A stretch of 64,000 nucleotides of DNA from Clostridia bacterium (GCA_017502845.1 JAFVUE010000009.1:1-64000); one strand, 5' to 3'. Positions 17,301 through 26,871 are shown, numbered from the stretch's first letter. Program-made: numbers and translations. Notes: generated by a model not told the origin, from the letters alone.

Positions 17301-18102
17301 CGACTCGTTTTCTGCAAGTGGCAGAAATGGTTATGTGTCAGGTCAGGTGGGCTCTTATGAATTTGTCAATAATGGCGTGAGCAGGAATATGGATGGCACA
17401 CCGTTATACTATAACGATGTTCTTTATGTGCCACTCAGTATGCTTCACTTTGCGTACGATTTCACATCTGAGTATGATGAACTCACATACATTCTGTATC
17501 TTAACAGTAAGCCATCGGCAAAATTTATGATTGATGACTATATAGTAGAAAATTGCAGATGGTACGATAAAAACGGCGATGAAGCACAGACCTTATCTTC
17601 GGGAAGTGTAGTAAATGCATATTTTCCCATAACAAAAATAATTCCATCCACAGATACGGATACATATGATGTTTCGTTGTATGCAGTGCTTTATGATGAT
17701 GCAACTGTTGTGGATATCAAGAAAATCACAGAAACATTTTCCTATGACATTCAGACGAAATATTATAACCTGACATTCGATATTCCCCATAAAGACGGCA
17801 ACTATAATGTAAAACTTTTTGTGTGGGATGAGGGTTTAACACCACTTTTCAGTGCTTCGGAAAATGATGATATTTCGGGTATCAGTATAAATGGTGTGTG
17901 GCTCAGCAATTTCAAAACTTCCACAACCACATACAATGTAACTGTACCAGATAATAATGAAACATATCCAAGTATTATCTGCAAAACAAACGGACATAAA
18001 ACAAATATTGACATAGAGTACGGCGCAAATAAAGTCGTACTTAATGTAAATAGCAGTAAAGGTACAAAAACCTATACGATAAACTATACCATATCAAACT
18101 AA
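14335..18102 (+). CDS. Large secreted heparinase II/III-like polysaccharide lyase, copy 1
   Basis: 1255 residues, two bases after the previous stop. Signal peptide to about residue 24 (TVSA). Residues ~27-165 resemble a CBM6/35-like carbohydrate-binding domain (MIEAEDFEI start). A conserved EHPRLLVKKEDLPKIRENL segment then opens the (alpha/alpha) toroid, with CVYDWCYDLFTPEQRKEY. The beta-sandwich part has the metal/catalytic pattern H566-x-H568, D585 in LDSGSY and H622 in AHNCLIV, as in heparinase II-type lyases where His/Asp/His hold zinc. C-terminal parts are a copper-amine-oxidase-like stalk domain (~950-1060) and a cadherin-like beta domain ending the protein. Known: such enzymes cleave uronate-containing glycans by beta-elimination. 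The exact PL family and substrate are not determined. The next gene is a paralogue. Confidence 0.9.
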   Translation: MKKLFIASILSILFSFFLTLTVSATTVMIEAEDFEIKKYFTIESYEDASGGKVLVPQSNNYNATGESQFNGVQAEYKFTVDYTANRAIYIRVANPSFNNSDSCYVVLDGVMYSVHFGSGEMRFRWIRCNVSKLAEGEHTIRIYGREKGALLDKIMITSNLAFIPQGKDDYPLKDTYDADDLPTPKPEEIPPSEHPRLLVKKEDLPKIRENLNHPQNVKAYERVLKLSESTASASQTTYNSNLLEIMQAKAFLYMVNGDEAKGREAVNMTMNYARKLIIATTAANHDTMRLCGNFVFATSCVYDWCYDLFTPEQRKEYISLCEDLITLNFEGGYPVIESATTKGGAYHRDENPLFKDLLAFGIAVYDENPFPYENALGVLYANYIPWRNLTYPSGWNPQGVSTYGTFRSSWEVFCAYMLDVIGQNPFTDDQQYVPYKSVYMRRPDGTYITDADETRKVFDNTFVKNNHGLYFIIGNMYKDPVMKWYYYHDKASTSYTDVGVTGITAPMYLLMNDVDVDIENRANLPLTRYFGSPVGAMVARTSWDEGADSSAAIAVMKPFENYFSSHQHREVGNFQLYYKGMLALDSGSYQAPSYTKEDGTVVPASEWGTAHYTGYLSSPIAHNCLIVYDSDNPSEMADGGQRMTALGSTLGTISEFESGSHKTGEIVGYDFGPDKNVPEYSYIEGDLKYGYRDDRVKEYTRSYMFLNLFDDEIPAALIVYDRMESVDEKFTKSWLLHSQEEPIIIDNTITINRTELHNNGRLINTVLLPTNANIQKVGGEGMEYWNGVQNLEIYRQPTGDESGTWRVEVSPATNNALDYFLNVMQVSDYNNAPTPLDVTYQEQGQFIGIFISDRAVFMKKDHGTVSDDFTITCDGDGETSYIITNLSEGNWSVKDMGGNLIETIPVADEHGVLRFRAHSGTYSLSRTEATISPKTFDIHADMIISEEIPVDVFVNNKHYDGDAILKDEVVMISLSDMARFTGETYEIDGDSFSASGRNGYVSGQVGSYEFVNNGVSRNMDGTPLYYNDVLYVPLSMLHFAYDFTSEYDELTYILYLNSKPSAKFMIDDYIVENCRWYDKNGDEAQTLSSGSVVNAYFPITKIIPSTDTDTYDVSLYAVLYDDATVVDIKKITETFSYDIQTKYYNLTFDIPHKDGNYNVKLFVWDEGLTPLFSASENDDISGISINGVWLSNFKTSTTTYNVTVPDNNETYPSIICKTNGHKTNIDIEYGANKVVLNVNSSKGTKTYTINYTISN

Positions 18103-18120
18103 AAGTAAAGGATTGTTTGT

Positions 18121-21100
18121 ATGAAAAAACTATTAATTTCAATGGCAATGTGCATATTTATGATGCTTTCTGTTTCAATAGTTGCTTCCGCTAATTCGGT
18201 AAGCTTTGAAACGGAAGATTTTACATTGCACGGGGGCTTTGCCGTTAGAGAAGATGCAACTGCCTCCGGCGGTAAGTATATGACCGCATTGCTGAACAAC
18301 TGGAATGCTATAACAAATCCGGAACAGTTAGGCGACACTCAGCTTGAATATACATTCGAGGTGGAAAATGAGGGTAATTATATCATTCATTTGCGCATTG
18401 CTGCGCCTGCCTATAATACAGGCGACTCATTCTATTATGCTGTGGATGATGTGCTGTATGCTTGTCATTACAGTATGAATGAACCTGTATTTACATGGTA
18501 CAAGGGTGGCATTTTCAAGCTTCAAGCCGGAAAGCACATCTTCCGTATTTGGTGTCGTGAATCAGGTTCAATGCTTGATAAGGTAATAGTAACAGATAAT
18601 CCTATCTTCACTCCGGTAGATATGGGTGAATTACCAGAGAGGGATATGATTTATTATGAAGGCGGTGAAGGGGATGTTATATCGCCGCTTCCTGCACAAG
18701 TTCCTCCTTCGGAGCATCCGAGAGTACTTGTAAAAAAATCCGATTTGCCCAAAATAAAAGCAAATCTTACTCATCCGCAGAATAAAGCGGCATACGAAAG
18801 AGTATTGGAAAAAGCTCAGTCAACTTTGAATGGCGATCAGTCTGCATATAGTCCCGAACTTTTAGAGGTTATGCAAGCAAAAGCATTTCTGTATATGATA
18901 AACGGCGACGAAGAGATGGGGCGTCAGGCAGTCGAGATGGTTATGAACCATATGAGAAAAGTTGATTTCGGCACAAAAATGGCAGAAACAAACTCAATGC
19001 GCTCAAGCGGTCATGTTTTGTTTGCTACATCGTGTGTATATGACTGGTGTTATGACTTGTTCACTCCCGAGCAGAGAGCAGAATACATTACTCTTTGCGA
19101 AGATATGGTAACATTGAATTTCGAGGGTGGATATCCTATTGTTGAAAAGATAGGTGTGTTTACAGGAAGTTATCATCGTGATGAAAACCCTATCTACAAG
19201 GACTTACTTGCTTTCGGAATTGCGGTATATGATGAAAAACCTTTTGTTTATAACAATGTGGTTGGCGTATTGTATGCGAACTATCTTAATTGGAGAGAAT
19301 GGTATTATCCGTCTCATTGGATGATTAACGGTGTAAATACTTACGGAAACTTCCGTATGACATTTGAGGTTTTCGGCGGATATCTTCTCCATGTTATCGG
19401 TCAGGATCCTCTTTCTCATGATGACCAGAGAAATACAATGTATAAGTCCGTTTATTGGCGCAGACCTGACGGAGCAATATTTGTAGATGCCGATGAAGGA
19501 TCAAGGTCATATAAAAACACCTTTACAAAATACGATAATGCGTCATATTTCATTCTGGGTAATCTGTGTGACGATCCGATTATGAAATGGCAGTATTATA
19601 AAAACAAAGCAAGTACAAATTATTTCGGTCAGGGCTATCTGGAGGTAACAGCACCTATGTACTTGCTGATTAACAATGTAGATGTTCCTTTGGAAAACAA
19701 AGCCGAGCTTCCTCTTACGAAGTACTATCCGTCTCCCATAAATGTTATGATGGCTCGTACAAGCTGGGAAGAAGGAGCAGATTCTCCTGCGATGCTGGTT
19801 GCTATGAAGCCATTTGAAACATATTTCAGCGGCCATGCTCACAGGGAAACAGGTAATTTCCAAATTTATTATAAGGGCGCATTGGCTATGGAAACGGGTC
19901 AATATCAGGCGCCTGGATATACCAAGGCGGACGGAACAAAAGTTCAGACTGCAGAGTGGGGAACTGCTCATCATGCGGCATATAGTTCTGCTCCGATTGC
20001 TCATAACTGTCTTATTGTCTATGACCCGGCATATCCTAATGAAATCACATACGGCGGTCAGTGGCCACAGGCGGCAAGCGGAACAACTTTTTCAAATCTT
20101 CCTGAAGCGATAAAAGGCAGTAATAAAACAGCCGAGCCAATCGGTTATGATTACGGACCTGATAAAAATGAACCCGAATACAGTTATATAGAGAGTGATC
20201 TCACACCGGGATACAGAAGCGACAGAGTGAAAAAATATTCTCGTTCATTTATGTTCTTAAATCTTTTTGATGATGAAATCCCCGGTGCGCTCATCGTGTA
20301 TGACAGAATGGAATCCACCAACAAAGAATATCAGAAATCATGGCTTCTTCACTCACAGGAAGAGCCGAGAGTTGACGGAAATATAGTTACGATCGACCGC
20401 ACAGAACTCCATAATAACGGCAGATTGACCAATACTATCCTCATGCCTACGGAGTTCAAAGTTGATAAAGTTGGCGGACCGGGCTATGAATATTGGGACG
20501 GTGTAACTAACCGTGAAATTTCCCGTCAGCCCACAGGCGACGAAAGCGGTACATGGCGAGTTGAGATTAAACCCGAAAATAAATCCACTACCGATTACTT
20601 CCTTAATGTAATGCAGGTAAGTGATGCTGATGACTCTGTTTCACACCATAAGGTAACCTCGGCCGTTCAGGGCGAATTTATCGGAGTTTTTATAGCTGAC
20701 CGTGCAGTATTTATGAAAAAAGATGTAGGCAGTGTATATAAGCCCTTCACTGTTTCAGCCGAAGGTGAGGGTGATGTTACATATATCATTACCAACCTGA
20801 TTGAAGGCAAGTGGACAGTAACAGATGAAAACGGTAATGTGGTTGACAGTCAACTGATAGCAGAGGAACACGGAGTTCTCCGTTTCCGTGCAAAAGCAGG
20901 TGCATATAATGTAAGTTGGCAGTATGAAGACGGAATCAAGCCCAAATCATTTGATATAGTGGGCGATGCCGAGATTCTTGACTATTCACCCGTAAGCATT
21001 TTTGTAAATGATAAGCATTACAATGGTCAGGCACGTATAGATGATGGTATCCTTATGGTGTCTCTTGACGATATGACCGAACTTACTAGCAGAGCATCCT

Positions 21101-21795
21101 TTACAATAGATGGGGAAACATTTACTGCAAAGGGCAGTTACGGAGAGATAAAAGGTACTGTCGGCGTAGCAGATGCAGATATAAACGGACAGAATGTAAA
21201 ACTCTCATTACCACCAATGATGCATAATGGTAAGATATATATTCCCATAGATGCGGCAAAAGAGGTTTATGAATTTGTAAGCGAATATGACGAACTCACA
21301 TATATCCTTTATTTAAGAGGCGGATATTATATGGTTCCCGGTGCGGATGTGGCAATTATAAATGTTGAGGACAGAAACCGTGCTGATGTTCTGAATACAA
21401 CTTGCAGTTCAATCTTCTCTGAAAGCAATACTGCAGTTATGAGTCTTGATAATGTAAATGGAACTTATTGGTGCAGTGCAGGTAAAGACCAATGGATTCA
21501 GTACGAACTTGCAGAAGCGTATGAACTTACCGGTGTAGGTCTTGCATGGCTTAACGGAACTGCGCGTCAGCAATATTTTGCAGTACATGTTTCCGAAGAC
21601 GGAACTACCTGGAAAGAACTTTTCAGAGGTGCTTCAAGCGGAACTACTGCAAATATAGAAGATACTATGTTTGCAGAACCGATTAAGGCGAAATATGTAA
21701 AAATCGAATGTAACGAAAACTCAGCCAACCAGATGAATTCGCTTAGTGAGATACATATTTACTGTACAAACAAAACGCCTTACTACGAGAAATAA
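18121..21795 (+). CDS. Large secreted heparinase II/III-like polysaccharide lyase, copy 2, with discoidin-like tail
   Basis: 1224 residues, 18 bp after copy 1, with AAAGGA before the ATG. Signal peptide to about residue 24 (VASA). The order is CBM-like N-terminal domain (SFETEDF), toroid (EHPRVLVKKSDLPKIKANL; CVYDWCYDLFTPEQRAEY), beta-sandwich, stalk-like domain (~955-1070) and a C-terminal F5/8 type C (discoidin-like) domain: ESNTAVMSLDNVNGTYWCSA, WIQYEL, AKYVKIECNE. The active-site pattern is H572-x-H574 and H628, but the Asp of copy 1 (D585) is Glu591 here. The two copies are alike through the catalytic part and differ at the C terminus. They probably act on related but different linkages of one polymer. 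Confidence 0.9.
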   Translation: MKKLLISMAMCIFMMLSVSIVASANSVSFETEDFTLHGGFAVREDATASGGKYMTALLNNWNAITNPEQLGDTQLEYTFEVENEGNYIIHLRIAAPAYNTGDSFYYAVDDVLYACHYSMNEPVFTWYKGGIFKLQAGKHIFRIWCRESGSMLDKVIVTDNPIFTPVDMGELPERDMIYYEGGEGDVISPLPAQVPPSEHPRVLVKKSDLPKIKANLTHPQNKAAYERVLEKAQSTLNGDQSAYSPELLEVMQAKAFLYMINGDEEMGRQAVEMVMNHMRKVDFGTKMAETNSMRSSGHVLFATSCVYDWCYDLFTPEQRAEYITLCEDMVTLNFEGGYPIVEKIGVFTGSYHRDENPIYKDLLAFGIAVYDEKPFVYNNVVGVLYANYLNWREWYYPSHWMINGVNTYGNFRMTFEVFGGYLLHVIGQDPLSHDDQRNTMYKSVYWRRPDGAIFVDADEGSRSYKNTFTKYDNASYFILGNLCDDPIMKWQYYKNKASTNYFGQGYLEVTAPMYLLINNVDVPLENKAELPLTKYYPSPINVMMARTSWEEGADSPAMLVAMKPFETYFSGHAHRETGNFQIYYKGALAMETGQYQAPGYTKADGTKVQTAEWGTAHHAAYSSAPIAHNCLIVYDPAYPNEITYGGQWPQAASGTTFSNLPEAIKGSNKTAEPIGYDYGPDKNEPEYSYIESDLTPGYRSDRVKKYSRSFMFLNLFDDEIPGALIVYDRMESTNKEYQKSWLLHSQEEPRVDGNIVTIDRTELHNNGRLTNTILMPTEFKVDKVGGPGYEYWDGVTNREISRQPTGDESGTWRVEIKPENKSTTDYFLNVMQVSDADDSVSHHKVTSAVQGEFIGVFIADRAVFMKKDVGSVYKPFTVSAEGEGDVTYIITNLIEGKWTVTDENGNVVDSQLIAEEHGVLRFRAKAGAYNVSWQYEDGIKPKSFDIVGDAEILDYSPVSIFVNDKHYNGQARIDDGILMVSLDDMTELTSRASFTIDGETFTAKGSYGEIKGTVGVADADINGQNVKLSLPPMMHNGKIYIPIDAAKEVYEFVSEYDELTYILYLRGGYYMVPGADVAIINVEDRNRADVLNTTCSSIFSESNTAVMSLDNVNGTYWCSAGKDQWIQYELAEAYELTGVGLAWLNGTARQQYFAVHVSEDGTTWKELFRGASSGTTANIEDTMFAEPIKAKYVKIECNENSANQMNSLSEIHIYCTNKTPYYEK

Positions 21796-21812
21796 GGAAA
21801 AGGAGAAAGCAT

Positions 21813-23582
21813 ATGAAAAAGAGATTACTTGCTTTGGCTTTAATCATAATATTGTCATCGCTTTGGGCAATACCTGCTTTTGCATCGCCTACATCAGCCG
21901 ATGTCAACTATGAGATTACTGTTGGCGAAGACACAGATAATAAATCGACTCAGTTGATTACAATCTGTGGAAATGATATTGAGGGAATTGCCGACAAGCC
22001 CATCATCCTTAGAATATGGCACGACGGAAAGAGTGAGAGCGATTATGTAGATGTTGTTAATCCCGATGACTCTGTATTGCTCGGCAACTTAGAACTTTTT
22101 GCTACACTCTTGCAGACCCGTTCAAATTCCGAGGGGGATTTTAAGTTTGAATTTTTCTTCGGCGAGGATGCAGCAGATTATCGTGCGGATATAAAGATTG
22201 ATGGCGAAGATTTAATAACAATAACCATCCCGACTGTTGACCTTACTGTTATTGATGTTTTCCTTGCAAAGATCAACGATGCTGCTCAACTGTCTGCTAT
22301 GACATCAGCAGATTTTGACCCTATACTTGCAAATTGCGATGACTATGGCATCAGTACAACTGTATATTCAGAACTTTCTGACGACAATAAGAATGCAGTA
22401 TTAAGAAATGTCATTGATGCTTTTTCTTCCAATAAAAGAGCTGGAAAAAGAAATACAATGGAAACATTTGAAAAAGAATTTTCGGAAGCAACATTGATTG
22501 CAATTTTTAAGCAGACAGATGACAGGGATACACTTCTTGAGGCATTTGAAGTTTATGCTGATTTTATAGGTCTTGACAATCTTCCCGATGCCGCAGGCAT
22601 TGATGAACTGTACGAATCCTTCGGCGATGGCAAAGGCGATGTTTTGTCAGGTATGGGCAATGAGGAATATGCAGACCTTGAGGCACTTCTGGATGAATTC
22701 AAATCAAGAGTATTTGCAAAAGCAATCCGCAATGCAGGATACCATACTGATGTTAAAGATTGCATAGATAATAACCTTGATTATCTTGAAACCGTCATAC
22801 CCAACAGTAAACTTGATGACTATTTAAGCAAAAATGCCGTAGCAACATATGTTTGTAAGGCGATTATTAAACAAAAAGGCCGCATTGCCGACATAGATGA
22901 TTTCAAATCCATCTTCGGTAAAGCCATAGACGATTACGACGAAGAAAAAGGCGGCAGTTCAGGTGGTAGTTCGGGCAGTTCAAGCGCAAGTTTTGATACC
23001 GATATTGTTCCCGATGTCGTAACAAAACCGACCGTTACAGGATATACCGATATGGCAAATCACTGGGCATCGGAGGCCGTAACACACCTTTCTAATGTTC
23101 GTATTATTTCAGGTCGTGGAGACGGGACATTTGATCCCAACGGAAATATAACCCGTGCAGAATTTGTGAAAATCATCGCATTGACATACAATCTGTATGA
23201 TAGTGAAGCAACATGCGAATTCTCGGATGTTAGCTCTGATAAATGGTATTATTCATATATTGCATCTTTGGTTGACGGCGGTGTGATAACAGGTGATGCT
23301 GACGGAAGATTCCGTCCTGACGATTTGATTTCCCGTCAGGATATGGCGGTAATACTTCACAGAGTGTTGCAGAAGAAAGGTTTATTGCCTTTGATTTCCA
23401 ATCTCGAACGAATGTTTGATGACTTTGATGATGTATCGCCATATGCACAGAACAGTATTACATATATGTCAAATATGAAACTTATAAATGGTTATGAAGG
23501 AAAGGTTCGTCCTCATGATCCTTCAACCCGTGCAGAGGCAGCACAGATTATTTATAATGCAATTGCAGGAGGTGAACAGTAA
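21813..23582 (+). CDS. Secreted protein with three C-terminal SLH domains
   Basis: 589 residues, ATG at 21813 after AAGGAG. Signal peptide to about residue 25 (PAFA). Residues ~27-125 are beta-rich; ~135-390 are helical and acidic with no recognised domain. A Ser/Gly linker (KGGSSGGSSGSSSAS) at ~378-395 is followed by three SLH units: DMANHWASEAV with IISGRGDGTFDPNGNITRAE; SDKWYYSYIASL with GVITGDADGRFRPDDLISRQ; and the SPYAQNSI unit with LINGYEGKVRPHDPSTRAE. SLH triplets bind pyruvylated secondary wall polymer, so this is a surface anchor. It follows the lyases in the operon and may tether or organise them; direct binding is inference. Confidence 0.9.
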   Translation: MKKRLLALALIIILSSLWAIPAFASPTSADVNYEITVGEDTDNKSTQLITICGNDIEGIADKPIILRIWHDGKSESDYVDVVNPDDSVLLGNLELFATLLQTRSNSEGDFKFEFFFGEDAADYRADIKIDGEDLITITIPTVDLTVIDVFLAKINDAAQLSAMTSADFDPILANCDDYGISTTVYSELSDDNKNAVLRNVIDAFSSNKRAGKRNTMETFEKEFSEATLIAIFKQTDDRDTLLEAFEVYADFIGLDNLPDAAGIDELYESFGDGKGDVLSGMGNEEYADLEALLDEFKSRVFAKAIRNAGYHTDVKDCIDNNLDYLETVIPNSKLDDYLSKNAVATYVCKAIIKQKGRIADIDDFKSIFGKAIDDYDEEKGGSSGGSSGSSSASFDTDIVPDVVTKPTVTGYTDMANHWASEAVTHLSNVRIISGRGDGTFDPNGNITRAEFVKIIALTYNLYDSEATCEFSDVSSDKWYYSYIASLVDGGVITGDADGRFRPDDLISRQDMAVILHRVLQKKGLLPLISNLERMFDDFDDVSPYAQNSITYMSNMKLINGYEGKVRPHDPSTRAEAAQIIYNAIAGGEQ

Positions 23583-26162
23583 ATGATGTTTAAGAGATTT
23601 TTTTCGTCTTTGCTTATTATCTTTATGGCATCTTCGCTTTGTTTCGTCAGTGCATTTGCAGCAGAAGAAACACCAACAGTTGCAGATACCGAAGAAATAG
23701 AGTTCTTAAAAGCAATCGGCATAATAGATGATGACATTTTAGAGGAAGGTATTATTTCCAGAGGCGTATATGCCAGATACCTTGCAAACTTTTTCGGTAC
23801 TGTTCCCGAGATTTCATCAGATTCCCTTGAATATGCAGATGTCAAAAAAGATGATGACTGTGCAGGTGCAGTATCTCTTCTTACGTCCTATGGTTTATTA
23901 AATGGATACGATGACGGTAATTTCTATCCTGAAAAACCCATAAAACTTACAGATGCTTCAAAAGTAATTGTTGATATGCTGGGATATAAATACGATGCAT
24001 ATGTAAAAGGTGGTTATCCCACGGGCTATATGATTGTATCACAGGAACTGGGGTTGCTCGATAATATCGATGATTCCACCCCTTATCTTACTAAGGAAAA
24101 TCTCATTACTTTGCTTTATAATGCGGTTGATGTAGATTTGCGCCTTGAAAACGGATTGGTTAAGAGAGACGATAAGTTCACTGTAAATACTACTATTGTC
24201 AAGGGTAAAACTCTCTTAACCGAAAACCTTGATCTTTACAGAGAAGAGGGCGTTATAACCGCTAACTCCATCACGAATATTTCAGGGGATTCTGTTGGCG
24301 GAAACGAACTTTTGATTGACGGAGTTTCTGTAACCTGCGAAAACCGAAAATATTGGGATATGGTAGGTTATTATGTAGAATATGTATACCGTCAGGTAGA
24401 GGGTAGCAATAAAAGAGTTTTAGTTTATGCTTCTCCTAAAGATAACAGTTCCATTACACTTACAAAAGAAACTTTCATCGGTTTGGATGATCTGAAAGTT
24501 ACATATAGCGATGATAATGGGAAGATAAAGAAATTAAATCTTGCCGCTGATGTTGATTTCGTATACAACGGAAGATGCGTACCGTTCAATAGCGATTATC
24601 TTGATGGTCTCGGTGTTGGCAAAATAACACTTATAAATAATGATGACGATAATAGCTATGAAGTTGTTTTAATAGAGAATTACACAAGCTTTGTCGTAGA
24701 AAACGCATATCCTTCTCAGAATGAAGTTGACGACGGAATTGGCGACGGAAACAGTATTTTCCTTGATTCAGCCCGTTATGAAAAAATGTTGTTGCTTGAT
24801 ACTGACGGCAACGAGGTATCATTTGATGCAATTTCTGCAGGAAGCACTTTGACATACTTTATAAATAATGGATATTTGAAAGCATATGTGTCGAATAATG
24901 TCGTTTCAGGCGTAGTTGACAGTATTGGAACAGTTAATGGTTCCAAGAAATATGTGATTGGCGGAAAAAATTATTATGAACCTGCAAATTACACAGGTGA
25001 AACAGCGACGGTAGGAGAGAATGTTACATTGTATCTTGATGCCTTTGGCTATATCGCAAAGGCAGAAAAAACAATTGGTGACGGTTTGATTACAGGATTC
25101 CTTTTCGGAAGCGGCCCCGTCGGTGGTTTTTCTAACGAATACGGATTCAGAATCTTATCATCCGACGGCAATGTAGTTGTATTATTTGCACAGGATAAGA
25201 TTATGTTAAACGGTGTTAAGACCAATATTGAGGATTTATCACTTGAACAGGGTGTAATATGCTATAAACTGAATGATAACGGCAGATTGACTGCTTTGGA
25301 AACTCCCGTTGCAAGGGATGATTCCTATGTTGACGGCCGCCTTGTAACATTGGTTGATGCATCTACTGTGTATCACTATGGTCGTATGTTCGATTCAAGA
25401 ATCGCATACGATGGAACAACCACATTATTTGCTATGCCTGAAAAATTTGATGAAAACGGAGTACAACAGTTTTCAGAATATACTGAGGATATGGTAAAGG
25501 TTATCAGGAGCACGGATGTCTCTGACAGTAAAGCATACAAAGTAAGCGCTTATGCTATTTCTAAAGAAGATGTTGCAATTAAGGCGGCAGTTTTCTATCA
25601 GGTTGCACAGTATGCTCTCCCCAAAAGAGACAACCTTGCAACTGTTGCAGATGCTTGTTATACATTGTTGGAGGATGGTTCTGTAGAATATGCCGCAACT
25701 GTTTATGTAGAGGGTGTTAAAAAAGAACTGACCTTTGGAGAAAATGTCGAAGGCATAACGGGAGAGTTAAGCTTAAAACCGGGTGATACTTTCCGTTATG
25801 GAACAGGTTCTGATGGTAAAGTAAGCAGAATTGAAATGGTATATACCATTGATGACGGATGGCAGTATAGTGAATATGATGCAGTGCCAGATACTGATGT
25901 TTCTATTGCATACGGCAAAGTTATTGCAAAGAACGGCTCACACATCAAGGCGATTTTTGATGACGAAACCTTTTCCGGATATATACACGATTACTATGCT
26001 CTTCCCATAAGCCACTATACAAATGTAACAGTGATGACGGTAGGAGACAGAACCTGCACTGTTACATCAGGTAAGATACAGGATGTTGCTGTCGGCGATT
26101 ATATTATCAATTACCGTAACCTGATGTCTGCTGTGGGATTTGTTGTAATCAAACAGGAGTAA
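23583..26162 (+). CDS. Secreted protein with N-terminal SLH-type domains and a large beta-rich region
   Basis: 859 residues. The ATG directly follows the previous stop (TAA then ATGATG) with GGAGGTG upstream. Signal peptide to about residue 24 (SAFA). Residues ~30-190 contain SLH-like units: ISRGVYARYLANFF, AVSLLTSYGLLNGYDDGNFYPEKPI and VSQELGLLDNIDDSTPYLTKENLITLLYNAV. The remaining ~660 residues are beta-rich repeats around ADVDFVYNGR, KITLINNDDD and VYASPKDN with no known catalytic motif, resembling stalk-like surface proteins of Clostridia. It is the second cell-wall-bound member of this operon. Some of the N-terminal units are degenerate, so three functional SLH units is a guess. Confidence 0.85.
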   Translation: MMFKRFFSSLLIIFMASSLCFVSAFAAEETPTVADTEEIEFLKAIGIIDDDILEEGIISRGVYARYLANFFGTVPEISSDSLEYADVKKDDDCAGAVSLLTSYGLLNGYDDGNFYPEKPIKLTDASKVIVDMLGYKYDAYVKGGYPTGYMIVSQELGLLDNIDDSTPYLTKENLITLLYNAVDVDLRLENGLVKRDDKFTVNTTIVKGKTLLTENLDLYREEGVITANSITNISGDSVGGNELLIDGVSVTCENRKYWDMVGYYVEYVYRQVEGSNKRVLVYASPKDNSSITLTKETFIGLDDLKVTYSDDNGKIKKLNLAADVDFVYNGRCVPFNSDYLDGLGVGKITLINNDDDNSYEVVLIENYTSFVVENAYPSQNEVDDGIGDGNSIFLDSARYEKMLLLDTDGNEVSFDAISAGSTLTYFINNGYLKAYVSNNVVSGVVDSIGTVNGSKKYVIGGKNYYEPANYTGETATVGENVTLYLDAFGYIAKAEKTIGDGLITGFLFGSGPVGGFSNEYGFRILSSDGNVVVLFAQDKIMLNGVKTNIEDLSLEQGVICYKLNDNGRLTALETPVARDDSYVDGRLVTLVDASTVYHYGRMFDSRIAYDGTTTLFAMPEKFDENGVQQFSEYTEDMVKVIRSTDVSDSKAYKVSAYAISKEDVAIKAAVFYQVAQYALPKRDNLATVADACYTLLEDGSVEYAATVYVEGVKKELTFGENVEGITGELSLKPGDTFRYGTGSDGKVSRIEMVYTIDDGWQYSEYDAVPDTDVSIAYGKVIAKNGSHIKAIFDDETFSGYIHDYYALPISHYTNVTVMTVGDRTCTVTSGKIQDVAVGDYIINYRNLMSAVGFVVIKQE

Positions 26163-26168
26163 TACGGT

Positions 26169-26684
26169 GTGGTTATGAATGATTTGTCAAAATTAAAAAA
26201 TTATATTTCCCAGTTGCAGAAAGACTACAATATGTCTTTGTCTATCCACATAGATGAGTGTGATGAGGTTACGCGAAATAAGCTCAGTGAACTCATTGTT
26301 CCCTTGTGTGATTCTCTTGGCCTTGTCAATGCCGAGGAAAAAATATCATCTGGCGAAATGAACATTGTGGATCAGGTTAAAAATTACCTGAAAACCTATC
26401 GTTCCCGGAATATAACTTCTGCGGATGTCTGCCGTCATATTGGATGTAGCAGGTCATCCATAAGCCATCAGTTCAAAAATGCGACGGGAACTGGTATCAG
26501 AGAATACCTGACCGCCCTTCGCTTGGAGGATGCCAAAAATCTGTTGAAAAATTCTAACCTCACAGTAACGGAGATAGCATTCATTGTGGGCTTCCGTAGT
26601 TCGCATTATTTTACAAATGTATTCAAGAAAGAAATTGGTATAACACCGGGAATGTATCGGAAGAAGCTTGAGAACCGTAAATAA
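26169..26684 (+). CDS. Small AraC-type regulator
   Basis: 171 residues from a GTG at 26169 with AGGAG nine bases upstream; an ATG two codons later is the alternative. Residues ~75-165 are an AraC DNA-binding domain: two HTH units, NITSADVCRHIGCSRSSISHQFKN and LTVTEIAFIVGFRSSHYFTNVFKK, then the ITPGMYRKK end. The ~70-residue N terminus is too short for a cupin and has no recognised sensor fold. As the last gene of the lyase operon (6 bp gap), it likely feeds back on that operon or responds to a partner. A decayed copy of its 3' end lies about 1.2 kb downstream. Confidence 0.85.
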   Translation: MVMNDLSKLKNYISQLQKDYNMSLSIHIDECDEVTRNKLSELIVPLCDSLGLVNAEEKISSGEMNIVDQVKNYLKTYRSRNITSADVCRHIGCSRSSISHQFKNATGTGIREYLTALRLEDAKNLLKNSNLTVTEIAFIVGFRSSHYFTNVFKKEIGITPGMYRKKLENRK

Positions 26685-26788
26685 AATATTGAGTAATCTA
26701 AAAGTTCCCCCCGTAAATGCCAACCCATTGATAAGGTGAATTGTCGTCTTCCAAGAGAAAGCCGCCTTATCATCACATTATTGCAGAC

Positions 26789-26825
26789 AAAAAGAAGTCC
26801 TACGTACCCGGGACTTCTTTTTGCT
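26789..26825 (+). terminator. Intrinsic terminator of the lyase operon
   Basis: A 12-bp perfect stem, AAAAAGAAGTCC (26789-26800) with GGACTTCTTTTT (26811-26822), and a 10-nt loop. It lies about 100 nt after the AraC stop. The bases between (26685-26788) hold no gene that I can see. Confidence 0.8.
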
Positions 26826-26842
26826 TAATTTATAAATCCTTG

Positions 26843-26871
26843 TTGACACGGTTTTCTGATGATTATATAAT
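26843..26871 (+). promoter_or_regulatory. Promoter of manA
   Basis: Perfect consensus: TTGACA at 26843-26848, 17 nt, TATAAT at 26866-26871. The start codon follows 49 nt downstream of the -10 box, which suggests strong constitutive expression. Confidence 0.9.
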
